Of a stretch of 64,000 bases of DNA, positions 19,114 through 27,406 are shown piece by piece. Position numbers and translations under genes: made by a program. Every line of letters starts with the position of its first letter. The first letter of the stretch is position 1. Below the pieces are notes generated by a model. The model was not told where the DNA came from and made no database searches. It saw nothing but the letters and a program-made list of their open reading frames with translations. The DNA is from Bacillota bacterium (GTDB lineage Bacteria > Bacillota > Clostridia > Christensenellales > Aristaeellaceae): NCBI GenBank assembly GCA_023444095.1, contig JAEZRP010000041.1:32126-96125 (forward strand). Direction: 5' to 3'.

Positions 19114-20643
19114 ATGCGTCCCGCAACCCGCGCCCTCTCCATCTTCATCGCCCTGATCCTCATCGCGCTCACGCCCTGTGCGGCGCTGGCGGCGACTCCG
19201 CAGGACTGGTCGAGCGAACATCCGGAGCTTCTCGAGGAGGGCCACCTGTTTGCAGAGAGCGCGCTCGCCATGGACGAGGACACGGGCGTAATCCTGTTTA
19301 CAAAAAACCCCGATGCACGCATGTTCCCTGCAAGCACAACCAAGATTATGACGCTCATGCTCGCGCTCGAGTCGGGCATCTCCCTCGATACGGTGGTCAC
19401 GATCCCCGAAGAGGTGAAGGACGTGCCCGAGGGAAGTTCCGTCGTCCCCGTCTACGCGGGCGAGAACATGACGTTTCGCGACCTTCTCTACGGCCTCATG
19501 CTTCGCTCGGGCAACGACGGCGCGATCGCCATCGCGGTCATCGTCTCCGGCTCCGTGGATGGCTTTGTCGCCCTCATGAACGACCGCGCGCGCGAGCTTG
19601 GCTGCGAGAATACCCACTTTGTAAATCCTCACGGCTTCCACGACGACAATCATTTTACGACGGCCCGCGATCTCGCGACGATCACGCGCGAGGCGCTGAA
19701 AAGCGAAACGTTCCGGGAGATCGTTTCCGCGGTTCAATACACCATGGCCGCGACCTCGAAGCGGGGCAAGCTCGTCATCGAGTCGAAGGTCGAGCTTCTC
19801 AACCCCTCCAGCAAATACTATTACGAGAATTGCATCGGTATTAAGACCGGATATCACTCGAAGGCAGGCCAATGCCTCGTCGGCGCGGCGAAAATGGGCG
19901 ACCGCACGATCATCTCGATCGCGCTCCGCTCCACGGTCGACTATGCCGACCGAAAGTGGTACGATACCGCACGCATGTTCGAATTTGGCTTCACCCGCTT
20001 TGACACATACACCGTCAAGGATTTCTTTTCCATGGCGGGCGACAGCGTGAATACGATTCAGGTCGAAAACGCGGCCGCGGATGACATCTATGCGGGCAAG
20101 CTCGCACTCATCCTCTCTCAGACGAGCGACGACAGCTACTCGGTCATGGCCCTCAAGGACACCGACGAGGCCGCGCAGAAGCTCCATTCCTTTCAGGAAC
20201 GCGCCACGGTCACTGTGACGACCGACTACCTCTCGAAGATCGAGCAGCATCAGACCATCGAGGCGGGTTCCATCGTCGGCACGCTCTCCTTCGTCACTGA
20301 TGCGGGCGAAACGATCACCGGCACCCTCATCGCCGACCGCTCGGTCGAGCTGGCCCCCATCAAGGTTTCCGCGTGGGAGTATCTCACCGAGCGCATGCCG
20401 TGGGTCGAGACGCTCCGCGACGAGCGCGTCATCTACGGAATCATCGGCGTTCTCGTTCTGATCGTTTTCCTCGTCATCCTCGGCGCGATCCGCTCCGCCC
20501 GCCGTAACCGACGCAGAAAGAGGATCTACGAGCAACGCCGCCGGGCATACTACGAGCGGATGCGACGCCAGGACGATCCCTACGACAGGCCCGCGCGCCC
20601 GCGTTCCCCGCAGAAGAGACGCCCGCGATACGACGATTTTTAG
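19114..20643 (+). CDS. D-alanyl-D-alanine carboxypeptidase (DacF/PBP5-like)
   Basis: Low-molecular-weight penicillin-binding protein that trims the terminal D-Ala from stem peptides. It has 509 residues: signal peptide (SIFIALILIALTPCAALA), S11 serine-peptidase domain with SxxK as ASTTK near residue 76, SxN as SGN near residue 134 and KTG as IKTGYHSKAG near residue 245, a PBP5 C-terminal domain, a membrane helix (IIGVLVLIVFLVILGAI) near residue 455, and a long Arg/Tyr-rich cytoplasmic tail. Classical family members end in an amphipathic helix, so the true TM helix and basic tail are unusual. The ATG at 19114 follows GAAGGGAG. Confidence 0.94.
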   Translation: MRPATRALSIFIALILIALTPCAALAATPQDWSSEHPELLEEGHLFAESALAMDEDTGVILFTKNPDARMFPASTTKIMTLMLALESGISLDTVVTIPEEVKDVPEGSSVVPVYAGENMTFRDLLYGLMLRSGNDGAIAIAVIVSGSVDGFVALMNDRARELGCENTHFVNPHGFHDDNHFTTARDLATITREALKSETFREIVSAVQYTMAATSKRGKLVIESKVELLNPSSKYYYENCIGIKTGYHSKAGQCLVGAAKMGDRTIISIALRSTVDYADRKWYDTARMFEFGFTRFDTYTVKDFFSMAGDSVNTIQVENAAADDIYAGKLALILSQTSDDSYSVMALKDTDEAAQKLHSFQERATVTVTTDYLSKIEQHQTIEAGSIVGTLSFVTDAGETITGTLIADRSVELAPIKVSAWEYLTERMPWVETLRDERVIYGIIGVLVLIVFLVILGAIRSARRNRRRKRIYEQRRRAYYERMRRQDDPYDRPARPRSPQKRRPRYDDF

Positions 20644-20697
20644 TCAAATGCCGTCCGCGCGCATGGTAAAATCTCGGGCGAAACCCCGAAATTCCGG

Positions 20698-20726
20698 TTG
20701 CCATCGGGTGAAAAACGTGCTATAAT
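20698..20726 (+). promoter_or_regulatory. Sigma-A promoter of secG
   Basis: TTGCCA (20698-20703), 17-base spacer, TATAAT (20721-20726); then AAGGAGG at 20752-20758 before the ATG at 20766. Confidence 0.85.
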
Positions 20727-20765
20727 ACTCAAGCATATTGTGTTGATACTTAAGGAGGATGTTCC

Positions 20766-21170
20766 ATGACTGCCGTAACCATCATTATCGACATCGTACT
20801 GATCCTTGTTTCCATTCTTCTGATCGTGACGGTTCTGATGCAGCAGGGCCAGCGGCAGGGCTTGGGTGCGATCGGAGGCGGCGCGGAAACCTTCTTCGGG
20901 AAAAATAAGGCCAAGAGCTACGAGGGCAAGCTCGCCATGCTCACCAAGATCTGCGCGGTCATCTTCATCACGCTCTCGATCGTCGCGACGATCGTGACCG
21001 GCAACACCGGCACGGCCTCCACCCCGGACATATCCGGCGATATCGCTGCGACCGAGACTGTCGCGGCCGAGGAAACCGCCGAAGCGACCGCCGAGGCGAC
21101 CGTCGCCGCGGACGAGGCGACGACCGAGCCCACCGCCGAGGCGAGCCCGGAAGCCACGGCCGCCGAGTAA
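20766..21170 (+). CDS. secG: Preprotein translocase subunit SecG
   Basis: Small subunit of the SecYEG channel. Two membrane helices (IIIDIVLILVSILLIVTVLM, about residues 5-24, and the TKICAVIFITLSIVATIV segment, about 58-75) flank the SecG signature QQGQRQGLGAIGGGAETFFG. At 134 residues it is longer than the usual 75-80 because of a C-terminal Ala/Thr/Glu repeat tail (EATAEATVAADEATTEPTAE type) that should face the outside. A single gene with its own promoter and terminator. The tail is of unknown use. Confidence 0.94.
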   Translation: MTAVTIIIDIVLILVSILLIVTVLMQQGQRQGLGAIGGGAETFFGKNKAKSYEGKLAMLTKICAVIFITLSIVATIVTGNTGTASTPDISGDIAATETVAAEETAEATAEATVAADEATTEPTAEASPEATAAE

Positions 21171-21185
21171 GTTGGACAGATGAAG

Positions 21186-21211
21186 CAGCTCGCAGCGCGG
21201 GCTGTTTTTTT
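21186..21211 (+). terminator. Intrinsic terminator of secG
   Basis: Eight-bp stem (21186-21193 with 21197-21204, one G-T pair), AGC loop, then seven T. The next gene starts only 12 bases on. Confidence 0.85.
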
Positions 21212-21223
21212 GCGGGAGGAACG

Positions 21224-22165
21224 ATGCGCGAAAGAATCACAAAACTGCTTGAGGCACGGTACGGCCTGTGCGTCCGTACCCTCGAGGAAGTTCCCGCCGG
21301 ATGGTCCGCGATGGCGCTCAGAGCGCAAACGGATCGCGGCGACCTGTTCGTCAAGGTGTATGACAGGAACAGACCCTCGACGCGCGTCTGGATCGAGAGG
21401 CTTGACGCATGGCTCCCCGTCGCGCAGTGGTTGGGCGAAAACACCCCGCTCGCGGCGCACATGAGCGTGGCCATCCGCGCGGAGGACGGTGCGGTCAGGG
21501 TCGACGACAGGGAACTCATCTTGCTCGTCTATCCGTTCATCCGCGGGGAAACCCTGCGCGAAGCGCGCCTGACGCGTGAGCAGGCCCGTGCTTTGGGCCG
21601 CATCGTCGGAACGCTCCACGCCTGTCCGGTCAAGCTCCCGTTTCCGGCGGAGCGCCTGACCGAGACGTACGAGTTTCCGTTCTGCACCGCGATGCGCGCG
21701 CAACTCGGGGACGATTCCGCGCGCGCGCTCGTCGCGCCGCACGCGGCTCTGCTGGGTGAAAGGATCGACGAGCTCGAGGCACGCGCCGCTCAGCTCAAAA
21801 AGGATCGCCCGGAAAGCGTTCTCTGCCACACGGATATCCATGGCTGGAATCTGATGCAGGCGGAAAACTTGATCCTTGTCGACTGGGAAGGGCTTCTCCT
21901 CGCCCCTCCGGAGGCGGATCTCTTCTCGTTTACGGAGGCATTCTTCTTTGGATACGCGTGGGACGATATTCTCTTGGGCTACCGGGAGGTGCGCCCGGGA
22001 TTCGTCCTCCATGAGGACATCCTCAAGACCTATCGGCTGCGACGCCGGCTGGAAGATATCGACGCCTTTCTCGAAAGCATCCTCTCGGACAACCTTGCGC
22101 CCGACGCGCTCGCGCAATCCACCGCGCTCCTGACCCGGGAATGCGGGCTTCTCCGGGCAACCTGA
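21224..22165 (+). CDS. APH-family phosphotransferase
   Basis: Aminoglycoside-phosphotransferase-fold kinase, 313 residues. The catalytic loop is CHTDIHGWNLM near residue 205 (Brenner-type HxDxxxxN) and the metal-binding Asp is in ILVDWEGLLLAPPEADLF. The N-lobe contains a FVKVYD lysine strand. Such enzymes act on small molecules such as aminoglycosides, choline, homoserine or sugars. Context (single gene between secG and a convergent acetyltransferase) gives no clue. RBS GGGAGGAACG lies directly before the ATG. Drug-resistance function should not be assumed. Confidence 0.85.
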   Translation: MRERITKLLEARYGLCVRTLEEVPAGWSAMALRAQTDRGDLFVKVYDRNRPSTRVWIERLDAWLPVAQWLGENTPLAAHMSVAIRAEDGAVRVDDRELILLVYPFIRGETLREARLTREQARALGRIVGTLHACPVKLPFPAERLTETYEFPFCTAMRAQLGDDSARALVAPHAALLGERIDELEARAAQLKKDRPESVLCHTDIHGWNLMQAENLILVDWEGLLLAPPEADLFSFTEAFFFGYAWDDILLGYREVRPGFVLHEDILKTYRLRRRLEDIDAFLESILSDNLAPDALAQSTALLTRECGLLRAT

Positions 22166-22181
22166 GGCCGACAGAATGGAA

Positions 22182-22206
22182 GGGGGAATCCCCCGAGGAT
22201 TCCCCC
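22182..22206. terminator. Bidirectional hairpin between convergent genes
   Basis: Ten-bp perfect stem GGGGGAATCC (22182-22191) / GGATTCCCCC (22197-22206), five-base loop; short T-run on neither side. Confidence 0.6.
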
Positions 22207-22230
22207 CATTCGGCATAATCAGTTCCTCGA

Positions 22231-23367
22231 TTACCGCGCCACCGGCTCCCTCAAATCATCCAGACAACGTGCGCACAGCGCGCGCCAGTACGCTTCCCTG
22301 CCGTTCACCATCCCAATCACATGCTCCGCGCGCTCTGTGGCCAGCTTGTATTCCGCTTCCGTGATATTTCCCACCGCCAGCGCCTCGTCCAGCTCATCCT
22401 GATCGAGAAGCACCCACCGCCCCGTCGGGTCCATCACCACGTCGAGATAGAGGTCGACAAAGCGCGGCTCGCCGTCCTGCGCGATATAGTTACGAAGCGT
22501 CACGTCGAAGTAGTACTGCACCAGTTCGCCGCCCGCGTCGTACATCACCGTAAGCCACCATCCGCCCTCGTCGGGCGAAAGCTGGAGCCACGAATACCCA
22601 GCGTCCGCGATGACGACATCGCTCAGGACGCTTCTGACCCGGAGCGGTTCCAGCACGGCCCCGATTTCGATGAGGCCCGCCGTGCCGCAAAAATCCTCCG
22701 TCTCAACGCGCGCCATCCGAAACCGCCTGTCCACGAGGCGCTTCCATGTCGCGCGCGCCATCCCCCGTTCCTCCGGGCGCAGGAACACCCGAAACCCGTA
22801 CGGAAACGCGCCGGGCTTCGCCATCGAGCGATAGAGCGCATCTGAGGCCTCGAAGATTTCCTCGTCGGAAGGGTGCGCCGAAAGATCCCGCGCCATGACG
22901 AGGTAGTCGACGCCGCACACGCGCGCCTTGACCCGCGTTGTGCGGAATCCGTTTTTCAGATAGAACCGGACGCGCTTCTCACGATAATCCCGATCGGCAT
23001 CGTCCGCGCCGAATTCCGGGTCCTCGACGTCGACCATCACCGCGCGGTAATCGCCGCACCGTTTCGCGACTTCATCCATCAGCATTCCGCCCAGGCCGCG
23101 CGACCGGTAGGCCTCCTTGACGACCACGTACTGCGCAAACAGGTATCCGCATCCCGGCATGCGGGCGATCAAGGCGTATGCGAGGAGTTCCCCGCCCGCG
23201 AAAAGCCCGAAGGCGAGGAACTTGCCCTGAAGCATCTCGTCGTAGATTGCATCGCACGGCTTTCGCTCGTTTTCGGGAAACACGTGCACCATGTCGGTCA
23301 GATACGCTTTCCGCATCTCGTCCGGCGAAAGATCCCGAAAAGAAAGATTACTTGAGGAAAATTTCAA
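22231..23367 (-). CDS. GNAT acetyltransferase fused to a DUF402 domain
   Basis: 378 residues with two modules. Residues about 1-165 form a GNAT fold with the acetyl-CoA loop VVKEAYRSRGLGGMLMDE and an aromatic C-strand (RFYLKNGFRTT). Residues about 200-378 carry a DUF402 domain (strands YYFDVTLRNYI, then PRFVDLYLDVVMDPTG and LLDQDELDEALAVGNITE), the fold of FomD/Ntdp nucleoside-diphosphate phosphatases. The acidic residues of the metal site (Asp in VDLYLDVV and LDQDEL) are kept. The start is a TTG with GAGGTG upstream, lying 20 nt inside the end of the fucosidase gene. Function of the combined protein is unknown. Confidence 0.85.
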   Translation of the reverse strand: MKFSSSNLSFRDLSPDEMRKAYLTDMVHVFPENERKPCDAIYDEMLQGKFLAFGLFAGGELLAYALIARMPGCGYLFAQYVVVKEAYRSRGLGGMLMDEVAKRCGDYRAVMVDVEDPEFGADDADRDYREKRVRFYLKNGFRTTRVKARVCGVDYLVMARDLSAHPSDEEIFEASDALYRSMAKPGAFPYGFRVFLRPEERGMARATWKRLVDRRFRMARVETEDFCGTAGLIEIGAVLEPLRVRSVLSDVVIADAGYSWLQLSPDEGGWWLTVMYDAGGELVQYYFDVTLRNYIAQDGEPRFVDLYLDVVMDPTGRWVLLDQDELDEALAVGNITEAEYKLATERAEHVIGMVNGREAYWRALCARCLDDLREPVAR

Positions 23368-24670
23368 TGACCGGCACCTCGATGTTCGGCTTCACGTCGG
23401 GGAGCTCGATGACGAGCAGGTCGTCTGCCTTCGCCGCGCCTTCCGAAAAGTGCTTCACTTCCTTCTCCGTGTAGAGAAGCTCGCTCGCGTCGTGCAGGAA
23501 CTGAATGTAGTCCACCCTCCCCGCAAGCCCGCGAATCTGCAGATGCTTGAACGGATACGCAAACAGATGGACGTACAGCCGCTTTCCGTCCTCGGACTGC
23601 GTGTAGCGGCAGTCGGCGGGCAGTGTTTTCAGAAGCTCCGGTTCCGCCATGGTGCAGCCGTAGATGGAGCGCGCGTTGACCCTCATCCAGTCGGCGTACA
23701 CCTTGAGCGCCGCTTGCGCGCGGTCATCGATATAGCCACGCGCCGTCGGGCCTACGTTCATCAAAAGGTTTCCGCCGATCGACACGGTGTTCACGAGCAT
23801 CCGGATCAGCATTTCAGGCGACTTCCACGTTTTTTCGTCCCTGTGGTAGCCCCACGAGCCGGAGAAGGTCTGGCAGGCCTCCCACGTTACGAGTTCGCCC
23901 GTCTCCTTGTGCCTGATCCATTCGAGCGGCTGATACTGTTCGGGCGTCCAGAGGTCCTGCTCGAGCTCGGTGCGGTTGTCGATGATGATTCCGGGCTGGA
24001 GGGAGCGCGCCAGCGCGATCAGTTCCTCTGCCTCCCAGTCCTCCTTGCCCTTCCCCTTCATCCACGCCCGGTCGCCCTCTCCATCGCGCCCGGAGTAGGA
24101 GAAATCGAACCACAAGATATCGATCTTTCCGTAGTTGGACAAGAGTTCGCCCACCTGGTCGCGCATGTACCTGGCGTACCTTTTAACGTCTCGCCCCTCG
24201 TTCTGCGCGAGGGCGTCGGGATCGTCCCTGCGGGGGTGAATCATGTCGATCGGGAAGTCCGGGTGATGCCAGTCGATGAGCGAATAGTAGAACCCGACCT
24301 TGAGTCCCTCCGCGCGGAACGCGTCGGCGTATTCGCGGATCAGATCGCGTCCGGCGGGCGTGTTCGTGCACTTGTAATCGGTGAACCTGGAGTCGAACAT
24401 GCAGAAGCCCTCGTGATGCTTCGTGGTCATGACGGCGTACTTCATGCCCGCCGCCTTCGCCTGCCGCGCCCATTCCCGCGCATCGTACAGGTCGGGGTCA
24501 AAGTGCTCGAAGTACTTCTGATACTTCTCCTCGGGAATTCGCTCAATGTTCTTGATCCACTCGTGCCGCGCGGGCAGCGCGTAGAGCCCCCAGTGGATGA
24601 ACATTCCGAACCGGTCGCGTCGGAACCACGCGGTGTCCCCCGGCGTCTTTCTGGTCACATAGCTGGACAT
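23348..24670 (-). CDS. Alpha-L-fucosidase, GH29
   Basis: Glycoside hydrolase removing terminal alpha-L-fucose from glycans; about 440 residues. The GH29 barrel begins WFRRDRFGMFIHWGLYALPA and shows AGMKYAVMTTKHHEGFCMFDS, the catalytic nucleophile Asp in IDILWFDFSYSG, and a second half ending in a beta-sandwich (LYVHLFAYPFKHLQI). No signal peptide, so it acts inside the cell on imported oligosaccharides. The ATG at 24670 is preceded by AAGGGGGAA. It follows the folate S-component gene by 14 nt, and the GNAT-DUF402 gene overlaps its end. Confidence 0.92.
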   Translation of the reverse strand: MSSYVTRKTPGDTAWFRRDRFGMFIHWGLYALPARHEWIKNIERIPEEKYQKYFEHFDPDLYDAREWARQAKAAGMKYAVMTTKHHEGFCMFDSRFTDYKCTNTPAGRDLIREYADAFRAEGLKVGFYYSLIDWHHPDFPIDMIHPRRDDPDALAQNEGRDVKRYARYMRDQVGELLSNYGKIDILWFDFSYSGRDGEGDRAWMKGKGKEDWEAEELIALARSLQPGIIIDNRTELEQDLWTPEQYQPLEWIRHKETGELVTWEACQTFSGSWGYHRDEKTWKSPEMLIRMLVNTVSIGGNLLMNVGPTARGYIDDRAQAALKVYADWMRVNARSIYGCTMAEPELLKTLPADCRYTQSEDGKRLYVHLFAYPFKHLQIRGLAGRVDYIQFLHDASELLYTEKEVKHFSEGAAKADDLLVIELPDVKPNIEVPVIEIFLK

Positions 24671-24684
24671 GGTTGTTTCCCCCT

Positions 24685-25251
24685 TCAACGCAACAATCTT
24701 TTTTTGTTTTCCGTTAGGAATACTGCGACCAATACCAGTACCACGGATTCGATCGGCCACGCAGCCAGGTTTTTAAGTGTGCGCACCGGCAGGATTGCGA
24801 AAAAACCATAACCATAGACGATCGTCAGCCAGTAGGTGTTCAGCATTAGATTAAACAGCACGTTTACCAGCAACTTTGAGAGAGGCGCGAGAATGAACAA
24901 GCTCTTTACTCTACGACGATAGAGAAGTAAGCCGTATAATGACCCGCTTAAAATGTACGAAAGCGTAAAACCTGGAAAGAATGCGCCCTGCGGTTTAAAC
25001 ATGAATGAAACGACGTCGATCAGGCCCCCGGAAACCATCGCGGGTACAGGGCCGAATAAAAGTCCAATGGCTGCAAGGGCGATAAACGACGTTGATACCT
25101 TGATCGTTTCGTTGATCTGTATGGTTGCATACAAGTTTAAAACGATCCCCAAAGCCAATAACAACGAACACGCGACCAGCGTCCTGAGTTTTTGAAATTC
25201 CCTTGCGGAGAGCATAAAATCATCCGCGATCCGCCTGAAAAAAGCGAGCAT
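24685..25251 (-). CDS. Folate-type ECF transporter S component (FolT-like)
   Basis: Membrane substrate-capture subunit of an energy-coupling-factor vitamin transporter, 188 residues and about six helices. Family markers: NLYATIQINETIKVSTSFIA near the start, the IGLLFGPVPAMVSGGLIDVV helix and the GAFFPGFTLSYILSGSLYGL helix. It relies on EcfA/A'/T encoded elsewhere. AGGAGGT precedes the ATG at 25251. Lower GC than its neighbours, as membrane genes often show. The -10 of its promoter lies 20-odd bases upstream. Folate specificity is by family resemblance only. Confidence 0.88.
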   Translation of the reverse strand: MLAFFRRIADDFMLSAREFQKLRTLVACSLLLALGIVLNLYATIQINETIKVSTSFIALAAIGLLFGPVPAMVSGGLIDVVSFMFKPQGAFFPGFTLSYILSGSLYGLLLYRRRVKSLFILAPLSKLLVNVLFNLMLNTYWLTIVYGYGFFAILPVRTLKNLAAWPIESVVLVLVAVFLTENKKRLLR

Positions 25252-25272
25252 ATACCCACCTCCTACCCGGCT

Positions 25273-25301
25273 ATTATACAGGACCCCACCCCTTTTCGCA
25301 A
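25273..25301 (-). promoter_or_regulatory. Promoter of the folT-fucosidase-GNAT/DUF402 operon
   Basis: Read leftwards: TTGCGA (complement of 25296-25301), 17-base spacer, TATAAT (complement of 25273-25278). Its -35 box abuts the -35 box of the rightward glgB promoter. Confidence 0.83.
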
Positions 25302-25329
25302 TTGATTTTTGGCACATTGTGTGTATAAT
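25302..25329 (+). promoter_or_regulatory. Promoter of the branching-enzyme gene
   Basis: TTGATT (25302-25307), 16-base spacer, TATAAT (25324-25329). The expected transcript start near 25336 leaves a leader of only about 13 bases, with GAGGTG at its very 5' end. Confidence 0.8.
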
Positions 25330-25348
25330 ATATGGTGAGGTGATGTGC

Positions 25349-27364
25349 GTGGCGATTTCCGCAGGCAAGCAGAAGTACAAAATCCTTTCCATCGACCCCT
25401 ATCTCGCGCCATACGCGGCGGATATCGAGTTGCGCATGCGCAGGCATCTGGAGGTTCGGCGCGCGCTGATCGGCGACGGCGGCGAGCTCTATTCCTTCGC
25501 CAACGGTTATATTTATTACGGCATTGCGCGCACCACGGAGGGCTGGCTCTACCGAGAGTGGGCGCCCGGCGCGGACGCGCTTCATCTGATCGGCGATTTC
25601 AACGGCTGGGACCGCACGTCCCATCCCCTTACCCGGCTCGACAACGGAAGCTGGGAAATCTACATTCAGGGCGACGACGCCCTCAAGCACGGGCAGCGCG
25701 TCAAGGTGCAGGTCACGCGGGGCGGCAAGACCTTCGACCGCATTCCCCTCTACATCCATTCCGTTGTACAGGACAAAGAGACGCACGAGTTCTGCGGTCG
25801 CGTCTGGTCCCCGGATCGTCCCTTTCGCTGGACGGACGGGGGCTACGGCAGACGCAAGCCCAATCCCATCTACATCTACGAGGCGCATGTGGGCATGGCG
25901 CAGGAGAAGGAGGGCATCGGCACCTACCGCGAATTTGCCGACGTCACACTGAAGCGCATTCTCGACGCGGGCTACAACACCATCCAGCTGATGGCGATCA
26001 TGCAGCACCCGTATTACGCTTCCTTCGGCTATCAGGTATCGAATTTTTACTGTCCCGCCGTGTGGTTCGGCGATCCCGACGATCTGAAGTACCTCGTCAA
26101 CAAGGCGCACAACATGGGACTTTTCGTGCTCCTGGACGTGGTCCACTCCCACGCAGCGAAAAACACCGGCGACGGCATCAACCTTTTCGACGGGACGCCC
26201 GACCAGTTCTTTACGGCCGAGGATCACCCCGCGTGGGACACCAAGCTCTTCAACTACGCCAGGCACGACGTGATCCACTTCCTGCTCTCGAACCTCAAGT
26301 TCTGGCAGGAGGAGTACCACTTCGACGGCTTCCGGTTCGACGGCGTGACCTCCATGATCTACAAGGATCACGGCCTCGGCGTCAATTTCACCGGCTACAA
26401 GAGCTACTTCAGCATGAACACCGACCTCGACGCGCTCACCTACCTCCAGCTCGCGAACGAGCTCGTCCACTCCGTCAACCCCTTTGCGATCACCGTCTGT
26501 GAGGACATGTCCGGCATGCCCGGCATGTGTCTGCCCGTGCGCTGCGGCGGCATCGGCTTCGACTACCGGCTTGCGATGGGCGTGCCGGACATCTGGGTCA
26601 GGTATACCTCAAAGATCCGCGACGAGGACTGGGATATGTATCAGCTCTGGCACGAGCTTACCACCCGCCGCCCGGAGGAGAAGAACGTCGGTTACGCCGA
26701 ATCCCACGATCAGGCGCTTGTGGGCGACAAGACGCTCATCTTCCGCATGGCCGATCGCGAGATGTACGATGGCATGAACAAGGATTACCACTCCGTCGCC
26801 ATCGACCGCGCGATCGCGCTTCATATGATCATCCGCTTTCTGACGCTGGTACTCGCCTCCGACGGCTACCTCAACTTCATGGGCAACGAGTTCGGTCATC
26901 CGGAGTGGATCGACTTTCCACGCGAGGGAAACGGCTGGAGTTTTCGGTACGCTCGCCGCCAGTGGTCGCTTTCCGAGAACGGCTTTCTCAAATACGAGTG
27001 GCTGCGCGACTTCGACCGCGCGATGCTCAAGTTCTCCCGCCGCTACCGCGTTCTCTCAAAGCCCGTCGCCCAGAGCCTCTGGATCGACCAGAAGAGGAAG
27101 ATCGTCGCCTTTGCGCGCGGCGAAATGGCCTACCTCGTGAATCTTCATCCCACCGACTCCTATCTCGACTTCTTCCTTCCCGTCGGCCCGCTTGGTTCCG
27201 GTTCCTACCGCGCGGTGTTTTCGACGGACGATGTCCAATTTGGCGGGCAGGGCAGGATCGATGAGAGTTACCGGTATCTCACGAAGAATTCCGTCGACAG
27301 GGGGCCGGGCTTCGAGGTCTATTCCCCCTGCCGTACCATGATGGCGTTCCGAAAGGAAGACTGA
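25349..27364 (+). CDS. Glycogen branching enzyme, eukaryote-like GH13
   Basis: Forms alpha-1,6 branches in alpha-glucan. 671 residues: N-terminal CBM48 region (YREWAPGADALHLIGDFNGWDR), then a GH13 barrel with GYQVSNFYCPAVWFGDPDDL, LLDVVHSHA, the nucleophile in DGFRFDGVTSMIY, the acid/base Glu in VCEDMSGMPG and ESHDQALVGDK, and a C-terminal beta domain. These motif forms are those of the plant/animal/fungal enzyme class rather than the E. coli GlgB class. The GTG at 25349 is six bases after GAGGTG and is preferred to the ATG at 25343. No other glycogen genes are adjacent. Confidence 0.92.
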   Translation: MAISAGKQKYKILSIDPYLAPYAADIELRMRRHLEVRRALIGDGGELYSFANGYIYYGIARTTEGWLYREWAPGADALHLIGDFNGWDRTSHPLTRLDNGSWEIYIQGDDALKHGQRVKVQVTRGGKTFDRIPLYIHSVVQDKETHEFCGRVWSPDRPFRWTDGGYGRRKPNPIYIYEAHVGMAQEKEGIGTYREFADVTLKRILDAGYNTIQLMAIMQHPYYASFGYQVSNFYCPAVWFGDPDDLKYLVNKAHNMGLFVLLDVVHSHAAKNTGDGINLFDGTPDQFFTAEDHPAWDTKLFNYARHDVIHFLLSNLKFWQEEYHFDGFRFDGVTSMIYKDHGLGVNFTGYKSYFSMNTDLDALTYLQLANELVHSVNPFAITVCEDMSGMPGMCLPVRCGGIGFDYRLAMGVPDIWVRYTSKIRDEDWDMYQLWHELTTRRPEEKNVGYAESHDQALVGDKTLIFRMADREMYDGMNKDYHSVAIDRAIALHMIIRFLTLVLASDGYLNFMGNEFGHPEWIDFPREGNGWSFRYARRQWSLSENGFLKYEWLRDFDRAMLKFSRRYRVLSKPVAQSLWIDQKRKIVAFARGEMAYLVNLHPTDSYLDFFLPVGPLGSGSYRAVFSTDDVQFGGQGRIDESYRYLTKNSVDRGPGFEVYSPCRTMMAFRKED

Positions 27365-27406
27365 ATTGCCGGGAGGGTCCGGCATGAAATATGGAGGTGT
27401 CATATC

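Noticed and set aside
21224..22165. Aminoglycoside resistance gene
   Set aside because: The fold is that of APH but many relatives phosphorylate metabolites; nothing here indicates a resistance role.
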